Source: Leishmania infantum JPCM5 (Eukaryota > Euglenozoa > Kinetoplastea > Trypanosomatida > Trypanosomatidae). Taken from it: a stretch of 64,000 nucleotides of DNA. How positions within the stretch are numbered: the first letter of the stretch is position 1; every line of letters starts with the position of its first letter. Positions 40,601 to 51,123 of this stretch are shown here, piece by piece. The stretch covers positions 291,929 to 355,928 of the forward strand of contig NC_009417.2 of assembly GCF_000002875.2 (NCBI RefSeq). The letters are read 5' to 3'. Both the position numbers and the translations under genes were made by a program. Below the pieces are notes generated by a model that was not told the DNA's origin, searched no databases, and saw only the letters and a list, made by a program, of their open reading frames with translations.

Positions 40601-42648
40601 ACCGCCTCTGTGGAGAGACCTGCGGCCACAGCGACAGCGGTGGCGTTGACTTCACCGAGCCGTGACGTCACCGCCGTCGGCTCGTTTCTGCGGCACCGCT
40701 CCGTTTCGTACATCTTCGTCCTCGCCTCGCGCGTGTACGTAGACGCGGCGGTGGAAAGCTCTGGCGCCGCAGAGCGGTGCAGCAGCCCTCAACTCGGCGA
40801 GTACTCTACCACTCCGGCGTCATCATGGACGGTGCCGGGTGCATTTGGCGATGTGGCAACGATAGTGCAGCTAGGGATGCAGCTTGTCGGGTGCGCAACC
40901 GCCTCTGGAGCAGTTCTCGTGTACAACGTGCTCTTCGATCGGCAGGAGGGTGCGCCGCTGTGGGTGCAAGAGTCTCTGCTATCCCCGACTTGGGTCACCG
41001 GCGGCATTCTCTCTCCGACGTCAACGGTGAACGCCGCATGCGATTTCGCCAGCGTTGAAGGTTCGAGTACATTACTGTGGAGAAACGGCACCGTGTCGGC
41101 TGCCGGCCGGCGGATGAGCGGCAGCGGCGTGCTTGCCGGAACGCAAAGCCAGCGCGCCGTCCCTGGCGCCGCCCCGCTCTTCCTCGGGTCCCTTGCGAAC
41201 CGATCGGGGGCTGCGGGGGCAGCCCAGGCTGCCGGTGCTGACCCGGTGGCCACGGCGGCAGCGACGACAGGCGCAGTTGTCTCGCGCGTAAGTTGCCTCA
41301 TGACGCTGCCGGCTGTTCACCCGCGGCTGCTGTTCGTGGGACAGGAGGACGGCACCGTGTCGTTCTGGCACACGCTGCGTCGCGTTTGCCTGGGTGCCGT
41401 GAGTTTGACAACTGCGGCTGGTGTCGAGGATGGGAGGCAAGGGGAGAGCACGGAGTGGGGTGGAGGCGAGGCGGTGGTGGACATGGACATGGAGGAGACA
41501 GATGGGCAAACGCTCGTGTTCGGTGACGGTGAGGGCAAGGTTCACGTATGCCGTTTGAAGTGGAAGATGCTGGCGGACTCGCACGAGCAGACGGCTGCTC
41601 TCGCGATGCCTAATCTGGCCTTGTACTGCCGGACGCCAACGCCAACGAAGGGGCAACTTCCCGCGGTTGCAGCGTCGGCGGCGAGCTCGGCAGAGGATGC
41701 GACGGCTTCCGAGCGGGCGCTGCCGGTACTGCAGGAACTGGAGCGCGTGCACGTGTTTTCAAGTGGGCTCAAGCTGTCTGGCATTCGTCTTGTCCTCGCC
41801 GACGAGGAGACCGCGGCCGTCCGTACCGCCGTACCGCTGCCCAAGGCGAAGGCAGGCGCCGAAGATGTTGGTATCGCACCGGAAGAGGGCGGGGGCAGAG
41901 ACGCCCTCAGCTCCTCGCTGGGGACGCACAAGGATACCGACAGGCCTCGCCTGCTCATCATCTGCACTGGCATCGACCACTTCGTGCGTGTCTTCACCTT
42001 GGCAGGCGTCCCCATTGGAGAACTCGGCATGGACGAGTGGGACACTGCGCGGCCGTCGACCTTCCGCTTCATGGGCGAGCCGACCGTGCCGCCTGCCGTC
42101 CTGCTGCCGTGCTCGCTTGCGGGCAACTTCACGTGGCAGCAAGACGGACACGACAAAATCAAGAGGAGCAGCTGCTACCACGATTACTTGGCCGACCTGT
42201 ACGCGACGCACCATGCACGACCTGCGATGCTGGACGGGCCCCCCAAGGGGCTTGCATGCAGTGGCAACGTGCCGCCGGGCGGCACCGCAGCGTTACGGCG
42301 AACGATGGGTGGAACCGTCTACCTTGGCTGTCCCGACAGCACCCCGTCACGCGCCGCCGTCAGGGCGTCGTTGGTGGACCGTCCGTCACCTGCTATCGAC
42401 GCCCCGCACTTGGTGGATAGGGTCAGGAGCGCCGCGGGAGTGGACAAGCGGCAGAGCCACGGAAACTCAAAAGCGGTCGCTTTCACGAAGAGCGTCGAAA
42501 CGGGCACGACGGCTGCACCCGAACTCTTCTCCGAGGACGGTGGCAGCCTGCTCCCGTCTCACCTGAGCCCCGGCCAACGGCGCCCCGCCAACCAAGGCTT
42601 CCACGCGCGCCTCCGGCAAAGCACGCGGCACTTGTGCGAGAAAGATCG
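37634..42648 (+). CDS. EF-hand-like and WD40-repeat protein, WDR49/WDR64-like (3' end lost in assembly gap)
   Basis: At least 1671 residues are visible before a run of N. After a low-complexity N-terminus, an EF-hand-like helical segment (about 270-325: LSQEEFVHAIQSAVPSATLP, then VSWNELTAFLV) precedes many WD40 blades from about 345: SSSITCVAVEPVRRLLVTGC/SVRAWSS, VTKLDLLLPLHALVSSGDDG/VRVMSL, MLLTVGPERRALVWEW, VVTVGTDGVVMTWTP and LLTGFAGGIMVVWNI. Ser/Ala-rich inserts split the propellers. The EF-hand-like segment followed by two or more propellers is the layout of the WDR49/WDR64 group, several of whose relatives are axonemal; a flagellar role is only inferred. No TM segment is seen. The start may be 37634 or, if the abutting AG is used, 37676 (residue 15). 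The reading frame beyond the gap cannot be trusted. Confidence 0.75.
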
Positions 42649-42749
42649 NNNNNNNNNNNNNNNNNNNNNNNNNNNNNNNNNNNNNNNNNNNNNNNNNNNN
42701 NNNNNNNNNNNNNNNNNNNNNNNNNNNNNNNNNNNNNNNNNNNNNNNNN
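42649..42749. other. Assembly gap (101 N)
   Basis: A continuous run of N. It interrupts the 3' part of the WD40 gene, so its stop codon and the true gap length are unknown. The apparent stop at 42854-42856 applies only if the gap length happens to be in frame. Confidence 0.98.
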
Positions 42750-42917
42750 CTGCCTGTGACTCCTCTCGTGGCGCTCTCCTCTACCGCGGCCTCCCTCCCA
42801 ACAACGCCATGTCAGGGCTCCTTTCTCTGTCCCTGGTGAGAGGGGAGGGCAGATGATACGTTTGCTCTTTGGCGAGGCTCCTGCCCTTCTTTCGGGGCTG
42901 CCGTGCTAGTGCGTATC

Positions 42918-42938
42918 TGTGTGTGTGTGTGTGTGTGT
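42918..42938. repeat. TG microsatellite
   Basis: About ten TG units downstream of the WD40 gene. Confidence 0.9.
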
Positions 42939-43387
42939 CCCGGAATCCTTTGCCTCCGCTTTCAAAAGGCAACGGAAAAGCGTTATATCTAGGCATAACT
43001 CTCTCTATATATGTATACATGCATATCTAGTCCCATAAATCATCACGATGTACTCTCCTCCCCGATCCTTCCGTCTTCTCTCCCTCGACGCAGTTGACGT
43101 CACTTCGCGTCTATGTCTATTCGTTTTTTTTTTTGCTGTCGTTTGCAGAAACGTGCAACTTTTTTGTGCCTCTCCGCTCGAACTCTCTGTGCCTGTACAG
43201 CTTGTACGTACGTGTGTCTATATTTGTGTGCATGTGCGTATGTATGTGTGTGTGTGCTTGTGTTCAGATCTCAACGCTCCCCTCCCTCTGTCCTATCGTC
43301 ATGTTTACTCTCTCTTTGCCAGCTCGCTCGTTCTCGTATGCATCTTTTTTTTTTCTTGTGTCTGTACCGACACAGCGACCCCGGTGA

Positions 43388-43975
43388 CAGGAGGGGGCGC
43401 ACCTCAGTGCATGGCATCTCCGGGCCCAGCGCACCTTCCCCCCCCACTCTCTCTCGGTCGGAGGAAGTCATGCACTATCCCCTCCCCTATCCCCTGCCAA
43501 ATGCCGAGCCACCTCTGGCGCTGGCAGGGCGGTGCATCGCTGCTGACAGCGGACCGCCAGGCCCTGGGCGGCGTGGCGTCCGGGTGATCTGCAGCCGCGA
43601 ACGCGCGTGTGCACTCTCCACATGATGGGCAGAGTGTCCGCGTGACTCGAACGCATCCCACCCATCCACCCCTCCCCGCCCCCGGCCCTCGCACGGCCCA
43701 CTGGTGTGGGGAGGCCTGAGCCGCCCCGAGGAGAGGGGGGTGGGGGTAGGCTGCACCAGGGGGGGGGCAGCCGGCACAGCGGGGGAACGGCTGTGAGGCG
43801 ACCTGCGAGGCGGTGGGTGAGCGGGTAGAGCTGGAGGGCGGGGGCCGTGCCCCATATGACCGAGCCGGCGCATCTGGTGCGATGCGTGCGTGTCTGTGGC
43901 ATCCGCTGCACCACGCTGGGGGGGGGGCCTGTGGCAGGGTAGGGATGGAGCTGGCGGTGAGTTCCTGCTGTATAA
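43388..43975 (+). mobile_element. SIDER2-like retroposon, copy D (3' end divergent)
   Basis: It matches copies A and C from the 5' block (CACCTCAGTGCATGGCATCT) through TTCCTGCTGT, then departs where the others continue GCCGCAGAGCAACGG. Private changes include GGAAGTCATG, GGCATCCGC and an expanded G-run at about 43759. It lies sense-oriented downstream of the WD40 gene. Confidence 0.7.
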
Positions 43976-45052
43976 CAGGATGGGCACATTAAACGAGAAA
44001 ATGCATTCCGACCTTGTCGTGCGAGCGTGCCGAGGTCCATGCTCTTGCGTGGTTGCGTGATTTTTAGGCTACACAGGGAAACAAAATTAGCCAAAGCAAG
44101 GGTTAGTGTTCCCGGCAGCAACACTACGGGGAACGTGCGAATGCTGAAGAGGCAGGGCAAGTAGGCCTTGTCACCATTTTCTGTGATCCAATCCGTTCTT
44201 CGGTGAGCAGAAATGAAACGGGGCTGGTACGACGCCACAAGCAGCGGGGTATGCACATTCGTCAGTGCTTGTCTGCGACGCGCAGTTGCCGCTCTCCCTG
44301 TGCTCTGCCGCTCCTTTCGTTTTTCCTGCCGCCGAACTGTGTGATACCTCGGCCTTTCAACCCCCTTCACGGATCGCCGCGTTTTGCTGCCCAGCTATCC
44401 CTATCTCACTCTGCGCTTCTTCTCTTTCCTTGTCGCGCACGCGGACCTACTCCATCTACCGACTATGTGGCACGGACACGCACAGCCACCGCAAGAGCAG
44501 AACGTGACGCTACGGCATATCTTTTTGCCGAAACTGCACCCTCTTAATCCCCTCCTCTTTTTTCCTCTGTATTCTGAGCTACGACTTCGTACGCACACAC
44601 AGGCACGAAACTTGCCATCCACTATCTCGCTTGTTCGGCGTGTCTGCCTTCTTTGTATTTTTGCGTCTATGTGGGTCTTCGAGCAGCTTGCACTCTTTCT
44701 CTCATTGCCGAGCACCTTTACCGCAACCTCCTCTTTTCCATTCCTCGCTTTTTACACGCGTAAGCCCCTTGTCTCTCACGCACGCGCACGCACACACGCA
44801 CAGTCGTCGCACACGTCGTAGCCGGTTTCTGCAGGCAGCAGAAAAGCTGTCGCACAAGCCTCCCCACTCCCTAGCAGCAGCACATGCGCTGACGTTCTCC
44901 CCCTCTTCTCCTCGCATTCCTTTGTCCCCTCCGTCCTCGTTGCGCGGCTTCCAATCAGCACCTCGTCTCATTCATGATTTTGTTGTTGTCCCCGGCCCAC
45001 TGTCGTCTCCTGGTACGTCCCTCGCTCGCGCCCCTTCCCCTATCATTCTTGC

Positions 45053-45088
<36 letters not shown>

Positions 45089-45089
45089 C
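45053..45089. repeat. Compound TA/TG microsatellite
   Basis: TA units (45053-45067) run directly into TG units (45067-45089). Confidence 0.9.
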
Positions 45090-45668
45090 GTGTGCGTCTG
45101 CTTAGCGCTCTGGCTGCTCCTTCGTGTGTCTCGTCCAGTAGGCGTCAGGACCTCTGCGTGTTTGATGGTGTTCTTTTCGTTTGGGCTCATCCAGCACTGT
45201 GGCGTGTCTCCTTCTCTTCTCCCCCTCCCCCTCTCCTTCCCCTTCCTTCCGTCCTTCCTCCTCGCCGCGCGTCGTAAAGGTGCACACGGTGCATGTGAGT
45301 ACTTTTTTTTGCGCGCGCGCGAGTGTGTAATCTTTGCTTGTGTCGTCGTCGAGTGCTCTCCCTCTGGTTTGCATCTCATTTTCTGGTTCTGCTGTTGTTG
45401 GCGTCCTCTCCTCCCTCTCCTACAACTTGTTGTGGTTGCGGTCTCGGCCTCCGACTTGGACTCCATCAACGTCGCCTCCTCTTGCTTGCCACACTTGCTC
45501 TTATTGTTCTGTGTGTGTGCCCCCTCCTCGTTTCTCACCGCCGCTTTATTGCCTGTTCAGGGCGCTTGCAGTCGCTCTCGCTCATCGCTTGGTTCAGTTC
45601 TTGCTTACAGACCTCATCGGGCCACATCACGGGAGAGTTTCATGGCGCGTTGCGCGCCACATCATCCA

Positions 45669-45696
45669 CTCGGTTCCTTCGCTGCACCTCCTCCAG
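45669..45696 (+). promoter_or_regulatory. Probable spliced-leader acceptor for NAPRT
   Basis: A T/C-rich segment is followed by AG at 45695-45696, 44 bases before the ATG at 45741. The 44-base leader has no ATG, whereas ATGs lie further upstream. Confidence 0.45.
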
Positions 45697-45740
45697 CGGC
45701 AAAGAGAAAAGAAAGAGAGGCAGCAGTGATCGGCAACACG

Positions 45741-46985
45741 ATGGCTCACTCGAACCAGTTCGCCCCGATCATCCAATCGCTCCTGGACACGGATGCCTAC
45801 AAACTGCACATGCAGCAGGCCGTCTTTCACCAGAACCCAACCGTGACTGCGGCCTACAAGTTCAGCTGCCGCGACAAGGATGTCCACCTTGGCATCTACG
45901 CGGATCAGGTGTACGCGCACGTGCAGCAGATGGCCCATGTGCGACTGACCCAAGAGGAATGCGCCTACTTGGCAACCCTGCCCTACTTTAAGGAGGACTA
46001 CCTCGAATACCTGCGCGGCTACCGCTACAAGCCGGAGCAGGTGCAGATTCGCGCCGTGCCGCCGACGATGGCATGCGAGAAGAACGAGTTCGGCGAGGAC
46101 GGCTCCGACCTGGAGGTGACGGTGGAGGGGCCATGGGTGGAAACAATTCTGTGGGAAATCCCGCTACTGGCGATCGTCAGCGAGGTCACCCAACGCAGCC
46201 GCCACTCTCGCGTGGGTCCGGCTGAGGCGCTGGCGAACCTGCACGAGAAGTTGGAGCTGTTCTTCGCTAATCACACGGAGGAGGAGCTTGCCACTTTCAA
46301 GGTTGCTGAGTTTGGCACGCGCCGGCGCTGCAGCCAGGCGGTGCAGGAGGTGGTCGTGCGAACACTAAAGGAGGATGTGCGATTCGGACCGCACCTGGTG
46401 GGCACGAGTAACTACGATCTGGCGCGGCGCCTTGGTCTGCCGCCTGTGGGCACTCAAGCGCATGAGTGGTTTCAGGCCTTTCAGCAGCTTTCTTCAGAGC
46501 TGCGCCGTTCTCAGATTATGGCGATGGACCACTGGCTACAGGAGTACCCCCAGTGTCTCGGCATTGCGCTCACGGATTGCATCACAATGGACGCCTTCTT
46601 GAAGGACTTCGACACGCGTCTGGCGAACGCCTATCAGGGACTTCGGCAAGACTCGGGTGTACCCACGGAGTGGGGCCAGAAGGCCTTGAATCACTACAAG
46701 CTTCTCGGGATCGATCCCCACACCAAGACTCTCGTCTTCTCAGACGGGCTCGACCTGGAGAAAGCGGTGGAGTTGTACAACGGCTTCAAGGAGGACACAA
46801 ATGTGCTATGTGGCATCGGCACGCAGCTGACGTGCTCCATTAAAGGAGTTCGCTCGATTAACATCGTCATGAAAATGGTCCGATGCCAGGGCAGGCCAGT
46901 CGCGAAGCTGTCGGACAGCCCCGGCAAGATCATGTGCGACGACCTCGAGTACGTAGAGAAGCTGAAGGAGGCTTTTAACGTTTAA
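45741..46985 (+). CDS. NAPRT: Nicotinate phosphoribosyltransferase, PncB type
   Basis: A 414-residue enzyme that joins nicotinate and PRPP to give nicotinate mononucleotide, the entry step of Preiss-Handler NAD salvage. Leishmania cannot make NAD de novo, so this route matters. Signatures are strong: LLDTDAYKLHMQQAVFH at the N-terminus, WEIPLLAIVSE, the phosphate-loop region AEFGTRRRCSQ, and GLPPVGTQAHEW with H241 at the position of the phosphorylated histidine of bacterial NAPRTases. The late FSDGLDLEKAVEL and GIGTQLTCS blocks also fit. The length (about 400 in enterobacterial PncB) and residue-level likeness to enterobacterial PncB are closer than to the animal enzyme, which suggests ancient transfer. 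No targeting signal is seen, so it is probably cytosolic. The frame is open far upstream, but conservation begins at 45741. Confidence 0.95.
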   Translation: MAHSNQFAPIIQSLLDTDAYKLHMQQAVFHQNPTVTAAYKFSCRDKDVHLGIYADQVYAHVQQMAHVRLTQEECAYLATLPYFKEDYLEYLRGYRYKPEQVQIRAVPPTMACEKNEFGEDGSDLEVTVEGPWVETILWEIPLLAIVSEVTQRSRHSRVGPAEALANLHEKLELFFANHTEEELATFKVAEFGTRRRCSQAVQEVVVRTLKEDVRFGPHLVGTSNYDLARRLGLPPVGTQAHEWFQAFQQLSSELRRSQIMAMDHWLQEYPQCLGIALTDCITMDAFLKDFDTRLANAYQGLRQDSGVPTEWGQKALNHYKLLGIDPHTKTLVFSDGLDLEKAVELYNGFKEDTNVLCGIGTQLTCSIKGVRSINIVMKMVRCQGRPVAKLSDSPGKIMCDDLEYVEKLKEAFNV

Positions 46986-47289
46986 ATGAGCCCCATATAG
47001 TATGGAGATCCGGCACGGTTGAGGAAGGACGTAATAGCTACAAGTGCAAGCGGCAAGGAGTACCTAACGTTGACGCGTGAGCAAAGAGGGGGGGAGACAC
47101 GAGTAGCGATGGGCGAAAAAAGAAAAGATGTGCGGGTGTGGCGGCACCTAGGCTGCCGCGCCGTACCTCTCTTGTCAAGCAGCTTCGCCTCACACCTTGT
47201 CCCCTCCCCGCGGGTGGCACATGTGCTGCTGGTGCTGCTACTGTAGTTGTTCTCTTCGCCTTTCCCCCTTTTCCCCCATTAGCGGCCTA

Positions 47290-47355
47290 ATATATATATA
47301 TATATATCGCCCTTTGTTTCTGTGTGCATATATTCTCAAGGCATATATATATATA
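47290..47355. repeat. Two TA microsatellites
   Basis: TA tracts at 47290-47307 and 47343-47355, 35 bases apart, in the probable NAPRT 3'UTR. Confidence 0.9.
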
Positions 47356-49670
47356 CATACGCATAAGTGGCGTTACCGGTTCCCGCATCGTCATCATCAT
47401 CATCTCTCTGTCTCCCTCCCCCCTGTTCTGCCTTCCTTGTGTTTTTAGTTGTTGTCTCTCTTTCATTTTGGCGCTTCGCTTCGCGTTTGCCTTTGCAGCG
47501 CTTGCCTTGTGCAGTGTGCGTACGCCGGACACCTCTCTCCTGGCCCCGCCCTCTTCTAGTGCTCTCGCTCCCTTCCTCTCTACACCGGAAGGGAGAAGGA
47601 GGTGTTGACGACTATGCCCTGCGGGCGCATCGGCGGTCGCAGACGGCTTTGTGGTAGGCACGCTGGCATGCGGGCGCCTGAAAGGAGCTCGGTTGTCTCT
47701 TTTTCGGAAGCTCAAGCACAGCGAAGCGCGCGCATCCAGGGTGTTATGGAGGATGATTGAATCAGAAAGCAAAAACACCAGTGCGCAACAACGGGCACTG
47801 CGCGGGGGCGGGTGTCGCATGGCTGACCGCGTGTTTGTGTATGCGTCGCCCATGGCCCTCGCTCTTCCCCTCCCCACCCCACCCCCAGTTCCCTCTTTTG
47901 CTTTGCATGGCTCCTCCGTGCGCATGCCCAGGTGGGTCTGACGCGTGTTGCTTGACTCTTGCGTCTCTCTCCGAAACGTTAGAGGGAAAACGGTGTGTCG
48001 TTTCCTTTTTATTGCTGGCGTTGTTCTTATGGGAGTGTGAGCGTCGTGCTCGGTTGGATGTGTTGCCTAATGGTGTCCCTGATTGTTCGGGCTACTGGGT
48101 TTTAGTATCTCCAAGGGCTATAACAAGAATGAGCAGACAGCGAGATGATTGACAGACGCGTCGAGGAAGAGGAGGAGTGAGTGGGTGAGTCGAGGCACTC
48201 TCCGCGATTCCAAATGGCGCGCCTCAGCGCATTTCTTCACCCACGGCCGCTCGTCTACTCATTCTGCATCTCGAATCTAGCGGCTGTCAGCGTTGGATTT
48301 GCCTCCCCGCCCCCTCCCTTGATTATCCGCCATGGCAGGGCTTCTTCGGGCGAGAGAAAAAAAGAGGCGGGGTGCTGCGTACGCCTGCCTAATCGTGCGC
48401 CGTGCCATGGAGAACGCGACAGGAGGGATACCAGATTCGTGCAATCTGCCACAGAAGTAGAAAACGCGCCAGTGAGGACGAGTTGGGAGGCACGTATGGG
48501 CATTCATCACGCGTATGCGCTGACATCATGTCTTCTTTTTGCCGTTGTTCGTGCGTGTTGTTGCTGGCTTGGTAGCGGCTACCTACTCCTGTTCTCCGAC
48601 TTATGTCCTGACTGACGTTGAGAGCGCAACCCTCCTTCTCCCCCCTCCCCCTCTATCGCTTCGATTTCGTATGTTTCTTTCCCTGCTTCTGTGGTTGTGG
48701 TTTTTGACCCTTCTTTGGCATGCACCGCGCTGCCTTGTAGCTTGTACACATATATATGTTTTGTGGGGCATAGAGTTTACACGACAGCGAGCTACTTGCT
48801 CCACGTTGGAGGGGGAGGAGGGCTCGTCCATTGGTTGGTTGTTGCGCGCAAATCATCCCTCGACCTGTTTCCGTTCTTTTTTGTTGTCCATGGTCTCCCT
48901 TCTTGTCCTGCTGGTTCCTTTGAGAGTCCTCCTCCTCTGACGCGCTTCCTGGTGGCCCATTCACCTGCAGTCTTGCCTCCCCGAGTTGCGTGTCTCTCTC
49001 TGCCCCTTTCCAACGCTTTCTTTTTATTCTCACACGGCGTGCTCAGTCGCGCATGCGTCGATTTTCCGGCTCGCTCGGGCCCGCATGACACGTTGAAGAA
49101 AAGGAGAGGGGGCGCAACGAAACGAAGAGAACGCTGCGTTCTTCTGTGCACGTCATGTATCGTGAGAAGTGCTGCTCCTATCCGTTTTCTTTTTGTTTTT
49201 GTGCACACGCTAGTCGCCCGTGTGTGGTCGCCCTCGAACAGCGAGAGAGGAATGGATCACGGCGGAATGCGTCAACTCCTTGGCCTGCCGTAACGAAGCT
49301 GGAGACGTAAGGCTGATGGGAATGGCACGCAAATGCTTTTCTTCTCGCTGCGTGTCTGTCCTTGTGGTATGCATTGAATGCAAGCTCTCGTGCCTCTGCA
49401 TGCGGCGTTGCCGCTGGTATGACGGATGTTAGGAAAGGTGTGACGAATCGAGGGGGAGGTTGCAACGCTGTACCGCCGCAGGCGTGCGTTGGGGAGAAGA
49501 CTATGGAGAATAAGCGCACACACTTGGCTCATCTCCCTCTTCCACCACCCCATCCCGCTCCGCCTGCACGCAGGCACAGAGAAAGATGATGGCCAGTGTG
49601 AGGTATGCCTTTCTTCTCTTCGTCTCTTTCCCTCTTTTCTGTGCTGGGGCATACGATAACGTCTGCGTGA

Positions 49671-49693
49671 GTGTGTGTGTGGGGGGGGGGGGG
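49671..49693. repeat. GT tract followed by 13-base G-run
   Basis: Five GT units (49671-49680) lead into thirteen G (49681-49693). Confidence 0.9.
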
Positions 49694-50699
49694 CGTGCTC
49701 GTGCAGGTGGCAGCACAACACAAGAGCGACGGCAATCACTTAACCTTTAGTGATGTTGTCGGTCCACTTCTCACTCCCGCGATGCCGTAGGCCCCGCCCA
49801 TTTTCGGCCATTTAAATCTGGGCATGCGCGCACGCACGATCTTGCCCTCTCTCGGCGGTGTGGGGGCGCCCAAACGGGTGAGACGTTTGACGATGCAGAA
49901 CGCGCACATGCATTAGTGCGTGCATCTGCGCAGATGTGTGCGCGCATGTATCTCGAGATGCGTCGTTTCTTTTTCTCACACACACGTGTTGACTTCCGCT
50001 CTCTGATTGTCTCATGGTACTTCCAGGCACGATATGACGACTAAGAAAGAAGGGCGCCGTAACCCCATCGTACGCTATTTTCGCCCTTCTTCTTTCCCTG
50101 TTAGGCGCTCACGGTGTTGTTGTTGTTCCCAGCCTTTGCCTGCATGTTTACGTTCGTGCCGAGGTCCGTCTCCAGGACGGCCTCATACCGTTACTAGTAT
50201 TGTTAGTACGACAGCGTTCTTCAAGCTCCCTTCCCCACTCTTGTTCTTGATCGCACCGTTTTTTTTTTCGCGCTTGTTTGGCCGCCGCCTCATCCGTCGT
50301 CGGGCCCCGTACGTTTGCCGTTGGATCACCCATGCGAGGTGTACGCCTTCCACTACAGCCACTCGGATTGTGGCGCGTGCTCGCATCTGCAAGCTCCGCG
50401 CACCGCTCACCTTGGCTCTCTCATGGCGTCGCTAGGCTTTCCCTTCTTGCTCTTGCTCTCTCCGCCCCTGCGCGTCATCACACCACCACCACCCCTTCCG
50501 CTCTCCCTCCGCTCATTCGGCGTCGCAAAGTGCGGGTGCGGGTGCGGGCGCGGGGAGGTGCGTGCAGGGGACGAGACGAGGCGAGACGAAGGCCGGAGGA
50601 GGACAGCACAAAACAATAAGAAAAGTGGCGCCCGCATGGTCTTTGGTAGCAACCACAGCTGTGCCTGCACGGAAGACACTGCCTCCGCAAACAAGGAGC

Positions 50700-50714
50700 A
50701 TATATATATATATA
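50700..50714. repeat. TA microsatellite
   Basis: Seven TA units, about 410 bases before the RS/WW gene. Confidence 0.9.
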
Positions 50715-51123
50715 CATGTGTGCGCGTGTGCTGCACACCGCGGAAAAAAAACGGGAGGCGGTGAGGTGCGGCGCCCCCTCATCTTCGCAAAGGACACCGC
50801 CGCCGCATGAGCGCGGGCGGATGGGCTTTTCCTCTCCATCCATTCCTGGAGTCTGCGCCTGCACTTGAGCGATAAGCCATCCAGCTCAGCCGTGTCAGCC
50901 TCATGTCTTTGCTCTCTCTCTCTCGACTGCTCAACTCTCGTCTCGCGACCGCACTCCGTGGTACTATGGTCGTGTGTCACGCGTGCACCCGCCTAATGGC
51001 TGCTGCTTACTCCGCAATCTCTTTTTTTGTGTGCGCGTGCTTGCATCGACTGGGACGGATGTGCACCGTGCCGCCCACCTCATCCTCACGGCAACACACA
51101 CTCGTCTCTGTTGACGAAGGAAG

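Larger units (their letters stand above)
42750..45740. other. Intergenic region with SIDER2 copy D
   Basis: After a stretch that may still be coding (to about 42856), this spacer holds a TG microsatellite (42918-42938), a T-rich stretch, SIDER2 copy D (43388-43975), about 230 bases of less GC-rich unique sequence (43975-44210) and long T/C-rich sequence. A combined TA/TG microsatellite (45053-45089) precedes the NAPRT leader. No gene seen. Confidence 0.65.
46986..51123. other. Long gene-free spacer (4.1 kb)
   Basis: The longest spacer in the window. It holds TA microsatellites (47290-47307, 47343-47355, 50700-50714), a 13-base G-run (49681-49693) and alternating T/C-rich and G-rich stretches. 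Open frames of up to ~210 codons on either strand are low complexity and I do not accept them as genes. I see no SIDER2 copy and no tRNA-like fold. Confidence 0.6.

Noticed and set aside
42750..42856. Continuation of the WD40 gene after the N-run
   Set aside because: Gap length is unknown, so frame and stop codon cannot be established.
44090..44115. GGGTTAG string resembling telomeric repeat
   Set aside because: A single unit only, no tandem array.
44631..45740. N-terminal extension of NAPRT
   Set aside because: It spans pyrimidine tracts and microsatellites; similarity to NAPRT begins at the ATG at 45741.
48181..48615. 144-codon plus-strand frame in the 4.1 kb spacer
   Set aside because: No domain or recognisable feature, mixed Arg/Ser/Cys composition, and overlapping frames of similar length on both strands.
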